Below are positions 1 through 9,475 of a DNA stretch of 64,000 bases, piece by piece. The notes beneath the pieces are model-generated. The model saw only the letters and a list, made by a program, of their open reading frames with translations. It did not search any database and was not told the DNA's origin. Each line of letters starts with the position of its first letter. Positions within the stretch are counted from its first letter, which is position 1. A program made the position numbers and the translations under genes. The DNA comes from Lineus longissimus. Taxonomy: Eukaryota > Nemertea > Pilidiophora > Heteronemertea > Lineidae. The stretch covers positions 16,302,501-16,366,500 of the forward strand of contig NC_088320.1 in the NCBI RefSeq assembly GCF_910592395.1, in the 5' to 3' direction.

Positions 1-112
1 CCACTGACCTACTTATACCTGTAAGGCTAAGGTAATCTTGTTTGGAATCAAACTTTTAAACTTAGGATTAGTAGATTTGAACTGATGAGTGTAAAACCTT
101 AGGAGGTGACTA

Positions 113-660
113 CTTGGCAAGCCCGGCTTACCAAACAGCGACTTTTTTGTCCTGAATGGAGAGCCGAACTCATTAATATTTATAAATGCCCAAGGGCTCA
201 TTAATATTCATAAGTTAGTAATGCGCTGGAGAGGCTCAAGTAAGTGAGGCTGGAAAGGGAGAAGGGAAAAAATGGCGGAGCCCTCGCCACCTTTGCCGAT
301 TTCGTCAGTAGAAAAGTTGCGCGTGGGGGCTTCGTATGGCTCTTTTGAAGATTTGGAGAAAGCTCTTGATGAATATCAAGAGACAAGCTTCACTGTTTTC
401 ATTTCGCTTCAGAGGAATTTGGTTATTCTAAAGGAAAAACCGCAGTAACAGACCATTTTCAGATCAATACGCCATTATGCATATTCATGAGTAGGCGTGG
501 TTTATTCATCGGCTTGCCAAACAGGAAAGAAATTTTGCTCTGTTTGGCAAGCCCGGCTGGCCGAACAGGGTGGCTTTTTAGTGCTGATGGGCAAGCGGCT
601 CTCCAAACAGGACAAAAAAAGATGCCTGTTCGGCGAGTGGCTTGCCAAATAGACCCGGCC
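113..660. repeat. cluster of short inverted GGCAAGCC / CTGTTTGGC motifs
   Basis: A motif reading roughly TTGGCAAGCCCGGC followed by CCAAACAG recurs at about 113-139, 512-570 and 585-650, in both orientations. The stretch 512-546 can fold into a hairpin (TTGCCAAACAG pairs with CTGTTTGGCAA). This looks like overlapping fragments of a small foldback element. No coding function is proposed; the 80-codon plus-strand frame at 487-729 is made largely of these motifs. Confidence 0.4.
272..448 (+). CDS. 58-codon ORF, possibly the first exon of a ZSWIM/FAR1-like transposon protein
   Basis: An ATG in a good context (AAAAATGGCGG) opens a 58-residue frame. Its middle part, GSFEDLEKALDEYQ, resembles the start of FAR1/ZSWIM-type DNA-binding regions that are common in transposon-derived proteins of marine invertebrates. 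A GTAACA near position 445 could be a splice donor, so the frame may be a first exon rather than a whole protein. No downstream exon was recognised in this window. The family assignment rests on one short stretch and is weak. Confidence 0.22.
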   Translation: MAEPSPPLPISSVEKLRVGASYGSFEDLEKALDEYQETSFTVFISLQRNLVILKEKPQ

Positions 661-1286
661 TTAACTTTAACTTATGATTATTTTATAACTTGCTTTCATG
701 ACCGACTCACCCATTCTAATAACGTTTGAGCTAAAATGGTGGGGTTTGGTATCAACCCTTAGCTGGTGAAGAGCAGGTTTTAACTGACCCACTTTCTCAC
801 ACTGTCGACTTACATGAGGCCAGTAAAAGTGAACCCATGGCCTTTTTCATTGTAAACAATGGATGCAGGCGAAGCATAATTTTAGATGGCCTATTCCAGG
901 AATTCTGATCTAATGGCCTAATTACTATCATCAACCCAAACACAGATCGTGTATTTTTACTCTGATTAGCCCAAATAAAATTCATTTATCTGTGAAGCCA
1001 AGAACTTCCACTTTTTAGTCGTTTCATAATATTTTACATTCTTGTTGTCGCCTGAAAACATTGTTGACATGAAAGTTTGTCGAATTTCAAAAGTAGTAAA
1101 AAATGTGATATCTGATTATTTCAATGAGGGGCTTCATTCACGGAGCAGTAAGAGGGATACAGACTGTACAAAATAGTTGTGAATATGAGAGGCCTGGTAT
1201 TGGTATGAGCATTACTCAGTTCCAGAACGACCAAGATTTTCCCCACTTTTATACTGGCTTAGAGCACATTGATGTCTTCAATGATG
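661..1286. other. no gene seen
   Basis: AT-rich stretch without a convincing ORF, RNA gene or repeat. The 62-codon minus-strand frame at 797-985 has no recognisable features. Confidence 0.5.
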
Positions 1287-1288
1287 TA

Positions 1289-1466
1289 CAGTAGAACCTC
1301 TCTATTAAGGACACCTTCGGGACTGGCAAGTGTTGTCCTTAATAGAGAGGTGTCTTGATATGAGAGATAAAATTGAATAGAAACTACCAATTTGGGACCA
1401 AAACTAGTGTCCTTAATAGAGAGGTTGTCCTTAATAGAGAGGTGTCCGCTAAGGGAGGTTCCATTG
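1289..1466. mobile_element. MITE with pogo/Tigger-like termini (CAGTAGAACCTC)
   Basis: The left end reads TA-CAGTAGAACCTCTC and the right end GGGAGGTTCCATTG-TA, an imperfect terminal inverted repeat flanked by TA on both sides, as expected for Tc1/mariner-pogo insertions. Inside, the motif GTCCTTAATAGAGAGGT occurs three times in one orientation and once inverted at the left end, so internal duplication has occurred. There is no transposase, so this is a non-autonomous element. A second element with closely related ends lies at 51656-51763. Confidence 0.6.
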
Positions 1467-1995
1467 TACATGTATTTTTCTCCTTCGGGGAAGCTGTTCA
1501 TGATATGTCGTACATAAATGGAAACAAACCCAGCCTCAATGCTAAGGATCAGTTGTTCTTAACACTCATATAGTTACGCCAGCATAAGTGTAATTTTGAG
1601 TTGAGTCGCTTGTTCAAGATCAATTTTGTGAAACTGATGTTTACACTATTTTCGTAACCTGGGTTCGCTGCATTTCCTTACAGTGGCATGAGGTATCACT
1701 TCGGCCATCAAGTGCTTTAGTGAAATTTTATGCACTAACTGGATTTAGATCGAAGTATCCAACCACTGGGGCAATGTTTGATGGAGCATGTCCTGTGAAA
1801 AAGCCCATTGCCCCTGCAGCGGCGGGCAGAAAATGCATGCTGCATACCGTCTGCAGACTATGAAGAAGCTAAATCCGCAGTAGTTCGCGTACGCTCAGGA
1901 AAATCTAATGAATATTAAATGAGGTCTAAAAATAGTTTTAGGAATACCATTATTATGACGCCAGCGATGGAATTTCCTGGTTGGACTTAGGAAAT
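1467..1995. other. no gene seen
   Basis: No ORF, splice-flanked exon or structured repeat that I can support. Confidence 0.5.
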
Positions 1996-2325
1996 TTATG
2001 ATGAAATGACTACGACTGTGGACTTGGGGGGAGGGGCCGTCCCTTCCCTTACTTTGTTACTTCGAGATTTTTTCCAAATGTACTGGAAGACCCCCAACGG
2101 CAGACGAATTTGGAGTTTGTTCTCGAAGTTGTGTTCCGGCGGAGCATCAGGAGGAGAAGATGAACCACCGGCTGGTGACCTCTTGACTCGAACTTCATGG
2201 TGACGGCCCGGTTCTTTGATAGGGTCAGGCCAGCCGAAAAGCCCAACACTTTCAGTTTTGCTGGTGTTGCCGCAAAACATCGCAGCACAACGCCACCCGA
2301 CAACCCTTTTCTTCTTCTTCTCCAT
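1996..2325 (-). pseudogene. THAP-domain-like fragment, frameshifted
   Basis: The 109-codon minus-strand frame begins with a lysine-rich start and then CAAMFCGNTSKTE...LFGWPDP, which matches the beginning of a THAP zinc-binding domain (CxxxxC followed by an F-x-WP element). The conserved Trp and the second C-x2-H pair expected about 30-40 residues on are absent in this frame. A later HNFENK and EGTAPP resemble the end of a THAP domain (H..F.N and the AVP box), suggesting one or more frameshifts in the middle. THAP domains bind DNA and are shared by P-element transposases and host regulators. I read this as a decayed THAP exon or transposon remnant. Confidence 0.4.
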
Positions 2326-3429
2326 AATCTTCAGTTCTTATCGTGTATATATTGTGTAAGGACAGGATGGAATGTCAATGGTCAATGGCAGTTGTAAATA
2401 CACGAAGGAGATTTTGGTTTCGCGGGAATATAAACCACCGCGACCGCGAAAATGTTCATGTTGTGACGTCATCAACGAAAACGTCGTCGGCGTAGTGCGA
2501 TTTCAACGGCATCGAAGCGAGCCGTCCGGGCGGGATTAAAACCATCAATTTCTAGAAAATGTGCATTTCGATTCGAAAACCTTACCGATTTATGAGAAAG
2601 TGGCGTAGTCATTTGTCAAAAACAGCTAAAACATTATATGGTGAAATTTGACACGAGTTACCCTTTAACGGCACAATTCAACCTCACTACGTAACCCCAC
2701 CCTCACCCCTCAACACTTTAGAAACCAGGACAACCCCACTATTGGACAACATCCTACCCAGCACAAACAACTACCTTGACAACCAGGGCAACGCCAGTGC
2801 TCCATACCATACTCGACCCCACCTCCAAACCAAAGCCAATGAAGACAAATCCCCCCCCCCCCACCTATCAATACATATACCGTGATTGCCTCAAACATCA
2901 AAAGAAGACATAGTCACAACCCCTCAGACCAATCAACTCATATCACCCAGATTGTCCCAATCATCAAAATCAAGACAACATCACAACCCCGAGACATATC
3001 ATTTCATTTCATCAAAATTGCTCCAACCCCACAGTAAGCCAACACCCTAAAACAACCCGCGCCTCGGGGATTATGCTAGTAGATATAATGTTAGTTGTCG
3101 TTCGATGGCATTCGACGTTGTTCAATCGATCGAGATAGCTAATAGGGGGGGCGACTAAAAGTTGCCTTACATTTCTAATGGTCATGACATCATGTCCTGC
3201 CCGTGGCGTTTTTTTGTGTCGATTTCACAGCTTAGGTTTAGAATGACAGGCAAAAAGGCCCTAGAGACAATCAACAATGAAGGGGAGTGGGCCGTTCAAT
3301 GTGCATTGTGCTGCTGGCGATCATGCAATGAGATAATGAACCGGTATCAGACCGGTGTGTCTAGAGTAGGCCCCCTATGTACTTTTCCATGTTATGAAGT
3401 GAATCGGGGAGCGCCCGAATGAGCCACGG
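2326..3429. other. no gene seen; contains a C12 run
   Basis: 2680-3060 is unusually rich in A and C on the plus strand and includes a run of 12 C at 2851-2862. The 86-codon frame at 3162-3422 shows no domain. No other feature is supported. Confidence 0.45.
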
Positions 3430-4450
3430 TGGCGGATGACGTCAGTTGCTGCTGGTTAAGCTGATACAAATACACCACGTACATTCGTCATCTTTTCCTA
3501 ACCTGGCTCCGAAAAATGGTGAAGTCGGAAAGAAATTACGTAATTTGCAAGGCGCAGCCTTCAAAATCTCGGCAAAACAACACTGCCTTCACTGCCCTCA
3601 GTAACACTGTTGACATGCTATAAACTTTCCGAAGTATAGTGTGCGAATGAAGTAGAACGAATAAACCGATTGAACCCATTCCGAGAGTACGACGCTACGT
3701 CATTGCCAGTGTGTGTGCCTGGACTTAATGAATTACCTGTTGAGCTAGGAATTCCTGGGCTTCGCCTGACTGATCACCTGGCAATGCTTGAACGTGACAA
3801 AGGCAAGTTTGCCAGTTTGCAAATGTGCTCAGCGAAGTAAGATAAGCATCCTGCCTATAACCGAAAACAGTCTCAGCCGTGCGGTATTAAGCCCTGGTTT
3901 GTTCTTTCTTCAGACGCTTGGAGTGTTAATATGTCTATAGAGTTGTTATTTCTCCGAAACTTGACCAGTACGGCTAGAAAATCTTGTCAACTTCATTGTT
4001 CTAACTGTCACCCTCACATGTCTGAAGGATTTATGAATTTATTTTTATTTGCTCTCTGCTGTAGTAGAAATAGATAGCCAGTGTCAACAACGACTTGCAT
4101 TATCGTTTATCGACTCAGATTTCTTATTTCTGCCGACTTATTTGTAGTACGGTATTCCTGGTTTCCGTGGAATCCTTTAAGACCTCTTATTGCAGAGCTC
4201 TTCCTTGTACCCAGGCATGCTGTAACTGCTAGCTAGCAAGGATACATCACATATCACACGGAGTTCTTAACTGGACACATAGGGAGGCAGGACTTTCATC
4301 TTTGGGAGGAAAACATTTTCCATTTTTTCAAAAACATTTTTCCCGAAATTATTACCTATATCATGAGACATTTTCTGTACTCCTCGTTATCAAGTTGGTT
4401 GAAAAATGTCCCTTTGTTACACCACATTACATCAGTTTTGGAAACAAATT
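3430..4450. repeat. segmental duplication, copy A
   Basis: This block aligns by eye to 12880-15100. Shared landmarks in the same order are GGCGGATGAC, TTTTCCTAAC, GTGCTCAGCGAAGTAAGATA, AAGCCCTGGTTTGT, AATCTTGTCAACT, CCCTCACATGT and GGATACATCACATATCACAC. Copy A lacks the roughly 1.2 kb that interrupts copy B between 13.4 and 14.6 kb. The block has no evident ORF, so it is either an old repeat family or a duplicated intergenic segment. Confidence 0.7.
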
Positions 4451-4667
4451 ATCTTTCGAGGGGTGGGGCATGTCCTCTTGAAGAAAATCTGGGATTTGAC
4501 TTCTCCGACTTGGAAAAGTAGGTCAAATCAGAATTCCGAGCGATATGTGATGTATCATTCCTGACGCGTCTGAGGACCCACATGAACCATAAAAAGATAT
4601 CCAGAAGTATTAAGGTAGCAGGAAGGGTTGGGCGTTTGTGGTTTCTGAGTCTGAGGGGGTTGGTGTC

Positions 4668-4729
4668 TGTTGACTGTGCTTTAAGAGAGACTAGGCATGG
4701 CGCCAGTCTCTCTTAAAGCACAGTCAACA
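4668..4729. repeat. perfect palindrome, 25-bp arms with a 12-nt loop
   Basis: Arms 4668-4692 (TGTTGACTGTGC...) and 4705-4729 are exact reverse complements around the loop AGGCATGGCGCC. The transcript or single strand would form a strong hairpin. The right arm with its following 25 bases recurs at 5049-5108. Confidence 0.85.
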
Positions 4730-5048
4730 GGCATTTGGTCTCAGTATTTGGGTTTTGATTGCCATGACTGTACCCCTGTAAAAGTCAGAGGAGGAGAAGT
4801 TTGGAATGATGAAAGCATTGAAGAAGAAGAAATGTTATTATTGAGGAAAGCAAAATTTATTATGAGACGAGAAGGCAGTGTCCTGACTTGATTATTTAAA
4901 AAAAATGGCAGTCTGAACACATTAAAAGGTGGAACATGGCATTTTATCGACTTTGAAGTGTTCCGCAGTTAAAGGGAGACTATAGGCAGCAGCTAGGTAG
5001 GCAAGATAAAGTCATACAAATTTGCCAATAGGGGTCAGTCATATCTCT
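4730..5048. other. no gene seen
   Basis: A 64-codon plus-strand frame (4697-4891) starts inside the palindrome, has an acidic middle (SIEEEEMLLL) and no recognisable domain. It is probably chance. Confidence 0.4.
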
Positions 5049-5108
5049 AGGCATGGCGCCAGTCTCTCTTAAAGCACAGTCAAGAGGCATTTGGTCTTAG
5101 TATTTGGG
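5049..5108. repeat. direct repeat of 4691-4750
   Basis: About 60 bp (CTAGGCATGGCGCCAGTC...) repeats the loop, right arm and right flank of the upstream palindrome with two substitutions visible by eye. The left arm of the palindrome is not repeated. Confidence 0.8.
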
Positions 5109-5262
5109 TAAGTACAGAATCAAGGCAGCTCAGAGAGCAATGATTGAACGATGCTGTGGACAAGTCCAAGGATACTGCATCAGTCACGACCAACTTCTCA
5201 TCAGAAAGCGTCACCACCAGCATATTCAATGTTCAGTTCCAACCTGTACCAGTCCAATGCAC

Positions 5263-5402
5263 GCCTGTCATGGTCAGCAGTGGTCAGCTTAGCGCGATAT
5301 GGAACATTCTTCCGAAACTCAAGCGAGGGAAGTCTGCTCATTAGCCTATCTCGGGCACTGCTCCTTCTTGTCAAACATCGTAGTGAAATCGTGGTACAGT
5401 GG
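5263..5402. repeat. duplicated block, copy 1 (partner at 6694-6830)
   Basis: About 140 bp starting GCACGCCTGTCAT and ending CATCGTAGTGAAATCGT is found again at 6694-6830 in the same orientation with scattered substitutions. On the minus strand both copies keep an open stretch containing MSRLPSLEF and NVPYRAKL, which may be a trace of a coding repeat, but no family is recognised. A second shared block (5636-5690 and 6108-6160, with ATGTATTCCT and GTACAAGC) lies between them. Confidence 0.7.
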
Positions 5403-6693
5403 GGCGTCCTCGAGGATTGCAGCTGGTCGGACAGACGTGAGGTGGAATGTGGGCGGCTGCACTTCTTCGTTGATGTGCGATGGCAGATAGCACAGTTGTT
5501 GCGTTGCATGACAGCTGAAAGTGAATGTGATATCATAGAACTGAGGCGTTTGCAATGAGGCTATAGGTGAAGTAGAAGCAAGGAGTGAAATGGGCCATCT
5601 TCCAGTGACTAATATACAGAGTAAGGGCACTGGGTGTTGTTAGATTCAGCATTGAATGTATTCCTCGTACAAGCGTGAATAGTGTGGACATACAGTGAGA
5701 GGTGAGAGGCCCCTATTGACTACTTCTTGTAACTTTATCTTGGATATTATATTAGTATTGAACTTCTAGCCATGGAATATGAAGAAATTGAAGTTGTAGG
5801 CATGGAATATGAAAAATGATTCAACAGTGAAAGACATTATTCCATGAGGCTTTGCCGTGATCGCAAAGGACGCGACGCGATTGGTTCACATGCTAATGAG
5901 ATATGATAATGATAATTACCTCTATAATGCTACTTGGATAGCGACTGTGTTGTTGATTGCAACAGTGGTCTATGTCAATGTGTGCCTGTAATGTCAATGA
6001 AGTATGATGAGGTGATGACGATAGTGCAATTATTAAATATTGGCAAGAGATCACACTACAACATAGGTCTTGTTTTTGACAGATGACTGTGCGACATTCC
6101 CATTGGGTCTTGTTAGAGTCAGCGCTGCATGTATTCCTTGTACAAGCTTGAATAGTTGTGACGACTTTTGGGAGACGGGGGAAACACAAGTGAAATAGAC
6201 CAAAACAAGTGATTTTGGGGCTTTGGTTTAGACGCATGCCCCACATGCGCCATGCGGGATTATACGGTTCATGTGAACTTGTTGACATCTACAAGACTAC
6301 ATGATCTAGTGCTGTTATTGGTCATGGTACATGGTAGGCCTAATCATCATGGCTATATGTTTCAGGAAAAGCTCGGAGTAAAATGAACTGCCGATGAATA
6401 ATGATGTTGTTCATGTTTACCATGTTTACCATGTTTACTAGTACATAGCCATAGGGTATGCACTGGCCAGTGCACTTTCTGCACGTCGTCATGGTCATGT
6501 ACGTGATACCTTGCATATTTTGTTTTTTGAATGCGCATGCTTTTTGGGCAAAATCACTTGTACCAACACTAATGAATAATGTCTTCTTATCCCTATGACT
6601 CCATACACAGTGAGGGCATTGTCCCATTCCCATCAAATGGTAACTTATTGTACCGTATTAGGGTGGAAGTTGGGGAGCAGATACCTACCGCTG
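5403..6693. other. no gene seen; old duplicated blocks
   Basis: Contains the 5636-5690 / 6108-6160 repeat pair, a GGCATGGAATATGAA direct duplication near 5770-5815 and three CATGTTTAC repeats at about 6413-6440. Several 60-130 codon frames exist on the minus strand, but none shows a domain. Confidence 0.45.
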
Positions 6694-6830
6694 CACGCCT
6701 GTCATAATCAGCAGTGATGAGCTTAGCGCGATATGGAACATTCTTCAGAAACTCAAGCGAGGGAAGTCTGCTCATTAGCATATCTCGCGCACTGCTCCTT
6801 CTTGTCAAACATCGTAGTGAAATCGTAATG
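6694..6830. repeat. duplicated block, copy 2 (partner at 5263-5402)
   Basis: Second copy of the block described at 5263-5402. The segment GATATGGAACATTCTTC is almost unchanged. It is followed immediately by a short hairpin at about 6834-6860 (AACGTCTGGC pairs with CGCCAGACGTT, allowing one unpaired base). Confidence 0.7.
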
Positions 6831-6860
6831 GAAAACGTCTGGCTTTGCGCCAGACGTTGA

Positions 6861-7461
6861 GACTAATAAGTGAAGAACTAATAGGTAAAGAACTTCTACT
6901 TGCGCGAGACTGCTCTGATAAAATTATCATTGCAGAGACTACGGTGACGTACACTTATATTTTTTACAATCGAAAATGCCCTCAAAAGACGACATGCAAT
7001 GATTATTTTATTGATATTTCCTACTATATACCTTCCAATTATCACTTTATACAAATAGATCGGCGTTAGGTCGCATGCTTTTCTTTCCTGGTGACACTAT
7101 AAAGCAAAATAGTTGCAACCCCGTAAATGCGCTATAAGTCCAATAATAAGTGACGGTGACCCGTTATAAATGTTTCGCCAGCTTCGCTTTTTTGCCGCTA
7201 CGCGGCGCGTTGGGCCCTTGCGTCGAGTCGCTTATAAGCGACTTCAGGTTTTCACTGTTGGCCAGCTGGGTTGAGTTGCTCAGGATAACGTTAGCTTTAA
7301 CGGGGGCGATAAGTCTTAACATTGAAATGTTAAAAGACGATGAAGACTGACGACGGACACTGCGGTATCATGAAGACTCCCCTCCGACGAGCCAAAAAGA
7401 GACTAACATCTCGTTTACCTTTGAGGAAAAAATCCACCCAGACTTATAAATCTATATCTGC
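6861..7461. other. no gene seen
   Basis: Frames at 6845-7069 and 7150-7350 lack any recognisable motif, and no RNA gene was identified. Confidence 0.4.
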
Positions 7462-7788
7462 TTGATATCCATTGTACTTAAGCCCATTCAACGAGCTTCT
7501 GAACGTCCAATGGATGCCAAAGCACAAGAAGAAACACGTATCACCAAGACAACCTATCACGGAGCGGCCCGGTATAACGCCAACACCATCCAACCCTTCC
7601 CGGGCCGCTACGTAGCGCCCCGGGACAAAGCTATCTCCAAACAATCTGTCCCGGGCCGCTACGTAGCGCCCCGGGACAATGCTATCTCCAAACAATCTGT
7701 CCCGGGCCGCTACGTAGCGCCCCGGGACAATGCTATCTCCAAACCGGGACCCGGGTCACTATCTAGGCCTATTTTACTGCTGGGGTAA
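7462..7788 (+). CDS. ORF with in-frame 17-residue repeats; reality uncertain
   Basis: A 108-codon frame runs through a 51-bp tandem repeat. Because 51 is a multiple of three, it encodes three near-identical 17-residue units containing PGRYVAPRD and AISK. The encoded sequence is basic and shows no signal peptide or known domain. The minus strand is open over the same repeat, so openness alone is weak evidence. It could be an exon of a repetitive protein or simply a satellite. Confidence 0.2.
   Translation: MISIVLKPIQRASERPMDAKAQEETRITKTTYHGAARYNANTIQPFPGRYVAPRDKAISKQSVPGRYVAPRDNAISKQSVPGRYVAPRDNAISKPGPGSLSRPILLLG
7599..7751. repeat. 51-bp tandem repeat (3 copies) with a near-perfect palindrome in each unit
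   Basis: Copies start at 7599, 7650 and 7701. Each carries CCGGGCCGCTAC followed by GTAGCGCCCCGG, a 24-bp palindrome with a single mismatch and a perfect 12-bp core CGCTACGTAGCG, followed by about 23 bp of AT-richer spacer. The spacing of symmetric sites at exactly 51 bp (about five helical turns) would place the palindromes on one face of the DNA. Confidence 0.85.
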
Positions 7789-8162
7789 TTAGCGCTATCT
7801 ATCAATGTGCACCGGGCCTAGAAATTATTTGTGATTACGACCATTGTCATGGAGTTTTATCTTATTTTGTACCGGGAGTCGACCTTATGGACTGTAAGAG
7901 CCGTGGTGATGGACTTTTGTTCCACTTTGACCGTGGGTCGCAGATCATTTGATAGGGGCAGTACCGGTATTGGTGTTGGTGGACATATGCCGAATCCCAG
8001 AAATAATAAATCCCAATCCATTTAATCGACTAAAGTATGAATTAAAGAAGAATGGTTAACACTCTGTATCTATTGGCAGATAGACGAGCAATTAGTTCTA
8101 ATTTTGAGAATAAATTCATTATCCGTTGAACTTATCGGATTGCTTCTGCCTAGTGAAGTATT
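7789..8162. other. no gene seen
   Basis: Short AT-rich interval; the 64-codon frame at 7831-8025 has no features. Confidence 0.45.
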
Positions 8163-8441
8163 TTATTGAAACTCCGCACTAGGTATTCCCCGCAAACAAA
8201 ATGTGTTAATCAGGCTAATTAAAAATAAATTGACGTGATCAATAAAATCAGCATAGTTTTGCCCTTCACAAAAATCGAAGTTGCTCAGTTTTCTTAGCAA
8301 GTATAACGATGAGAGAGGTATCACTTTGTTCGTATAGGTCTTGCCAACACTTGTTAGATGTTTAATTGCAATCAATACTTGGTTTAATGGATGTTCCGCT
8401 TGGCGCCTAATGCATATTGCAACTTGAATATGATCAGTCAT
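8163..8441 (-). CDS. 92-codon ORF, possibly the frameshifted continuation of the 8434-9270 ORF
   Basis: This minus-strand frame begins at an ATG only 8 bp inside the end of the upstream 278-codon frame, in a different phase. Composition (IRRQAEHPLNQV, LSSLYLLRKLSNFDF) is protein-like rather than repetitive, and it includes a hydrophobic stretch LFLISLINTF near the C-terminus. I do not recognise a family. The overlap suggests either one gene with a frameshift or intron, or a spurious downstream frame. Confidence 0.3.
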   Translation of the reverse strand: MTDHIQVAICIRRQAEHPLNQVLIAIKHLTSVGKTYTNKVIPLSSLYLLRKLSNFDFCEGQNYADFIDHVNLFLISLINTFCLRGIPSAEFQ

Positions 8442-9270
8442 GTCCAGGCATCATGCGGAAGTGATCAATGACTATTGGTTTCACGCCGATGAACTGTGTG
8501 CGAGAGAAAAGCATTCCATTTGAACTGATTGCTAATATTGGACATAGGTTATAGCGAGCTGGACACCGCACTTCGAAACCTGGAACTCTTGTCAAATGCA
8601 ATAAATTGTTGTCCTCTCTAAATGACAACCTAAAAAGTGTAAAGGATCTATATTTCCCTTTATTCTTCCGTTCGAAAAATATTAATCCGTTGTTGACATG
8701 ATCCCATGTCCCAGGACAGATTTTTCTCATATATAAATTCCGCTTGTAAAGCAGTCTGTAGTAACCTTCTTTGTAACGAAATACAACTACTGTCCTTTTC
8801 TTTATGAGATAAATCAAAATATTTGCATTCGACCACACTGCCTGATGAGGAGGACGGACCTGCCTTTTTTCAGCTTGGACGGGCGTTATCAAATTTGGAT
8901 GAGTAAATGCAATATCTTGTTCGGAGCGATGGTCAATTTCAAAAAGAATTAGATCGTAATAAGGCTTGCGGCGTTCGGTTGTTTTGGTAAGATTTTGATT
9001 CCAAACTATCACATGGCTCATGTCATTTGACATCACTGGGCTGCATCTTAAACCAGTCATGGTGTAGTTCACAGTAACATGAGATACAAACCTTCCGCTA
9101 TAACTGTATGAATCTACATGCAACTTACTGAGAGGGGAATGTAAACAGAACACAAGCAGATGTGCTTTAAAGCATAAAACATCAGTGACCCGTTTTTGTA
9201 GGTTAAAAAGATGTTTTTGTGTAGGAACTGAGCCTGGGTAATATGCAATAAAAAAGGATGGAGGATTCAT
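8434..9270 (-). CDS. unrecognised 278-residue protein, single exon
   Basis: One of the longest non-repetitive, non-transposon frames in the window apart from the receptors. The ATG at 9268-9270 opens 278 codons ending at TCATGTCC. The product alternates short hydrophobic strands with polar turns (for example LLVFCLHSPL, SHVIVWNQN, YYDLILFEID, NANILIYLI, RTVVVFRYKEGYYRLLY, NGLIFFERK, PILAISSNGMLF). That rhythm fits a beta-rich, possibly propeller-like fold, although no WD, Kelch or NHL signature is visible. There is no signal peptide or obvious membrane segment. The end overlaps the next ORF by 8 bp. It could be a host gene or a piece of a larger one; no function is proposed. Confidence 0.45.
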   Translation of the reverse strand: MNPPSFFIAYYPGSVPTQKHLFNLQKRVTDVLCFKAHLLVFCLHSPLSKLHVDSYSYSGRFVSHVTVNYTMTGLRCSPVMSNDMSHVIVWNQNLTKTTERRKPYYDLILFEIDHRSEQDIAFTHPNLITPVQAEKRQVRPPHQAVWSNANILIYLIKKRTVVVFRYKEGYYRLLYKRNLYMRKICPGTWDHVNNGLIFFERKNKGKYRSFTLFRLSFREDNNLLHLTRVPGFEVRCPARYNLCPILAISSNGMLFSRTQFIGVKPIVIDHFRMMPGHD

Positions 9271-9475
9271 CCATCCAAAAATGCCACCACATGAATATAA
9301 GAGAAAGAACTGTTGTTTTGGACAGTAAACAATACACAGTATATGTCTCGGAGTAGTTTTCTTCAGTCGAAACTTTCGTTGTAGCCGAAACGTAGCGAAT
9401 CTATTCGGATCTGAGATGAGAAGAACGCGAAGTTTGGTAACTAGTGACCTTCAGCACCGTCAAAATGTACCTGTA
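9271..9475. other. upstream flank of the 278-codon ORF
   Basis: No coding feature. It would hold the promoter of the minus-strand ORF if that gene is real, but no TATA-like or CRE-like site stands out. Confidence 0.3.
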
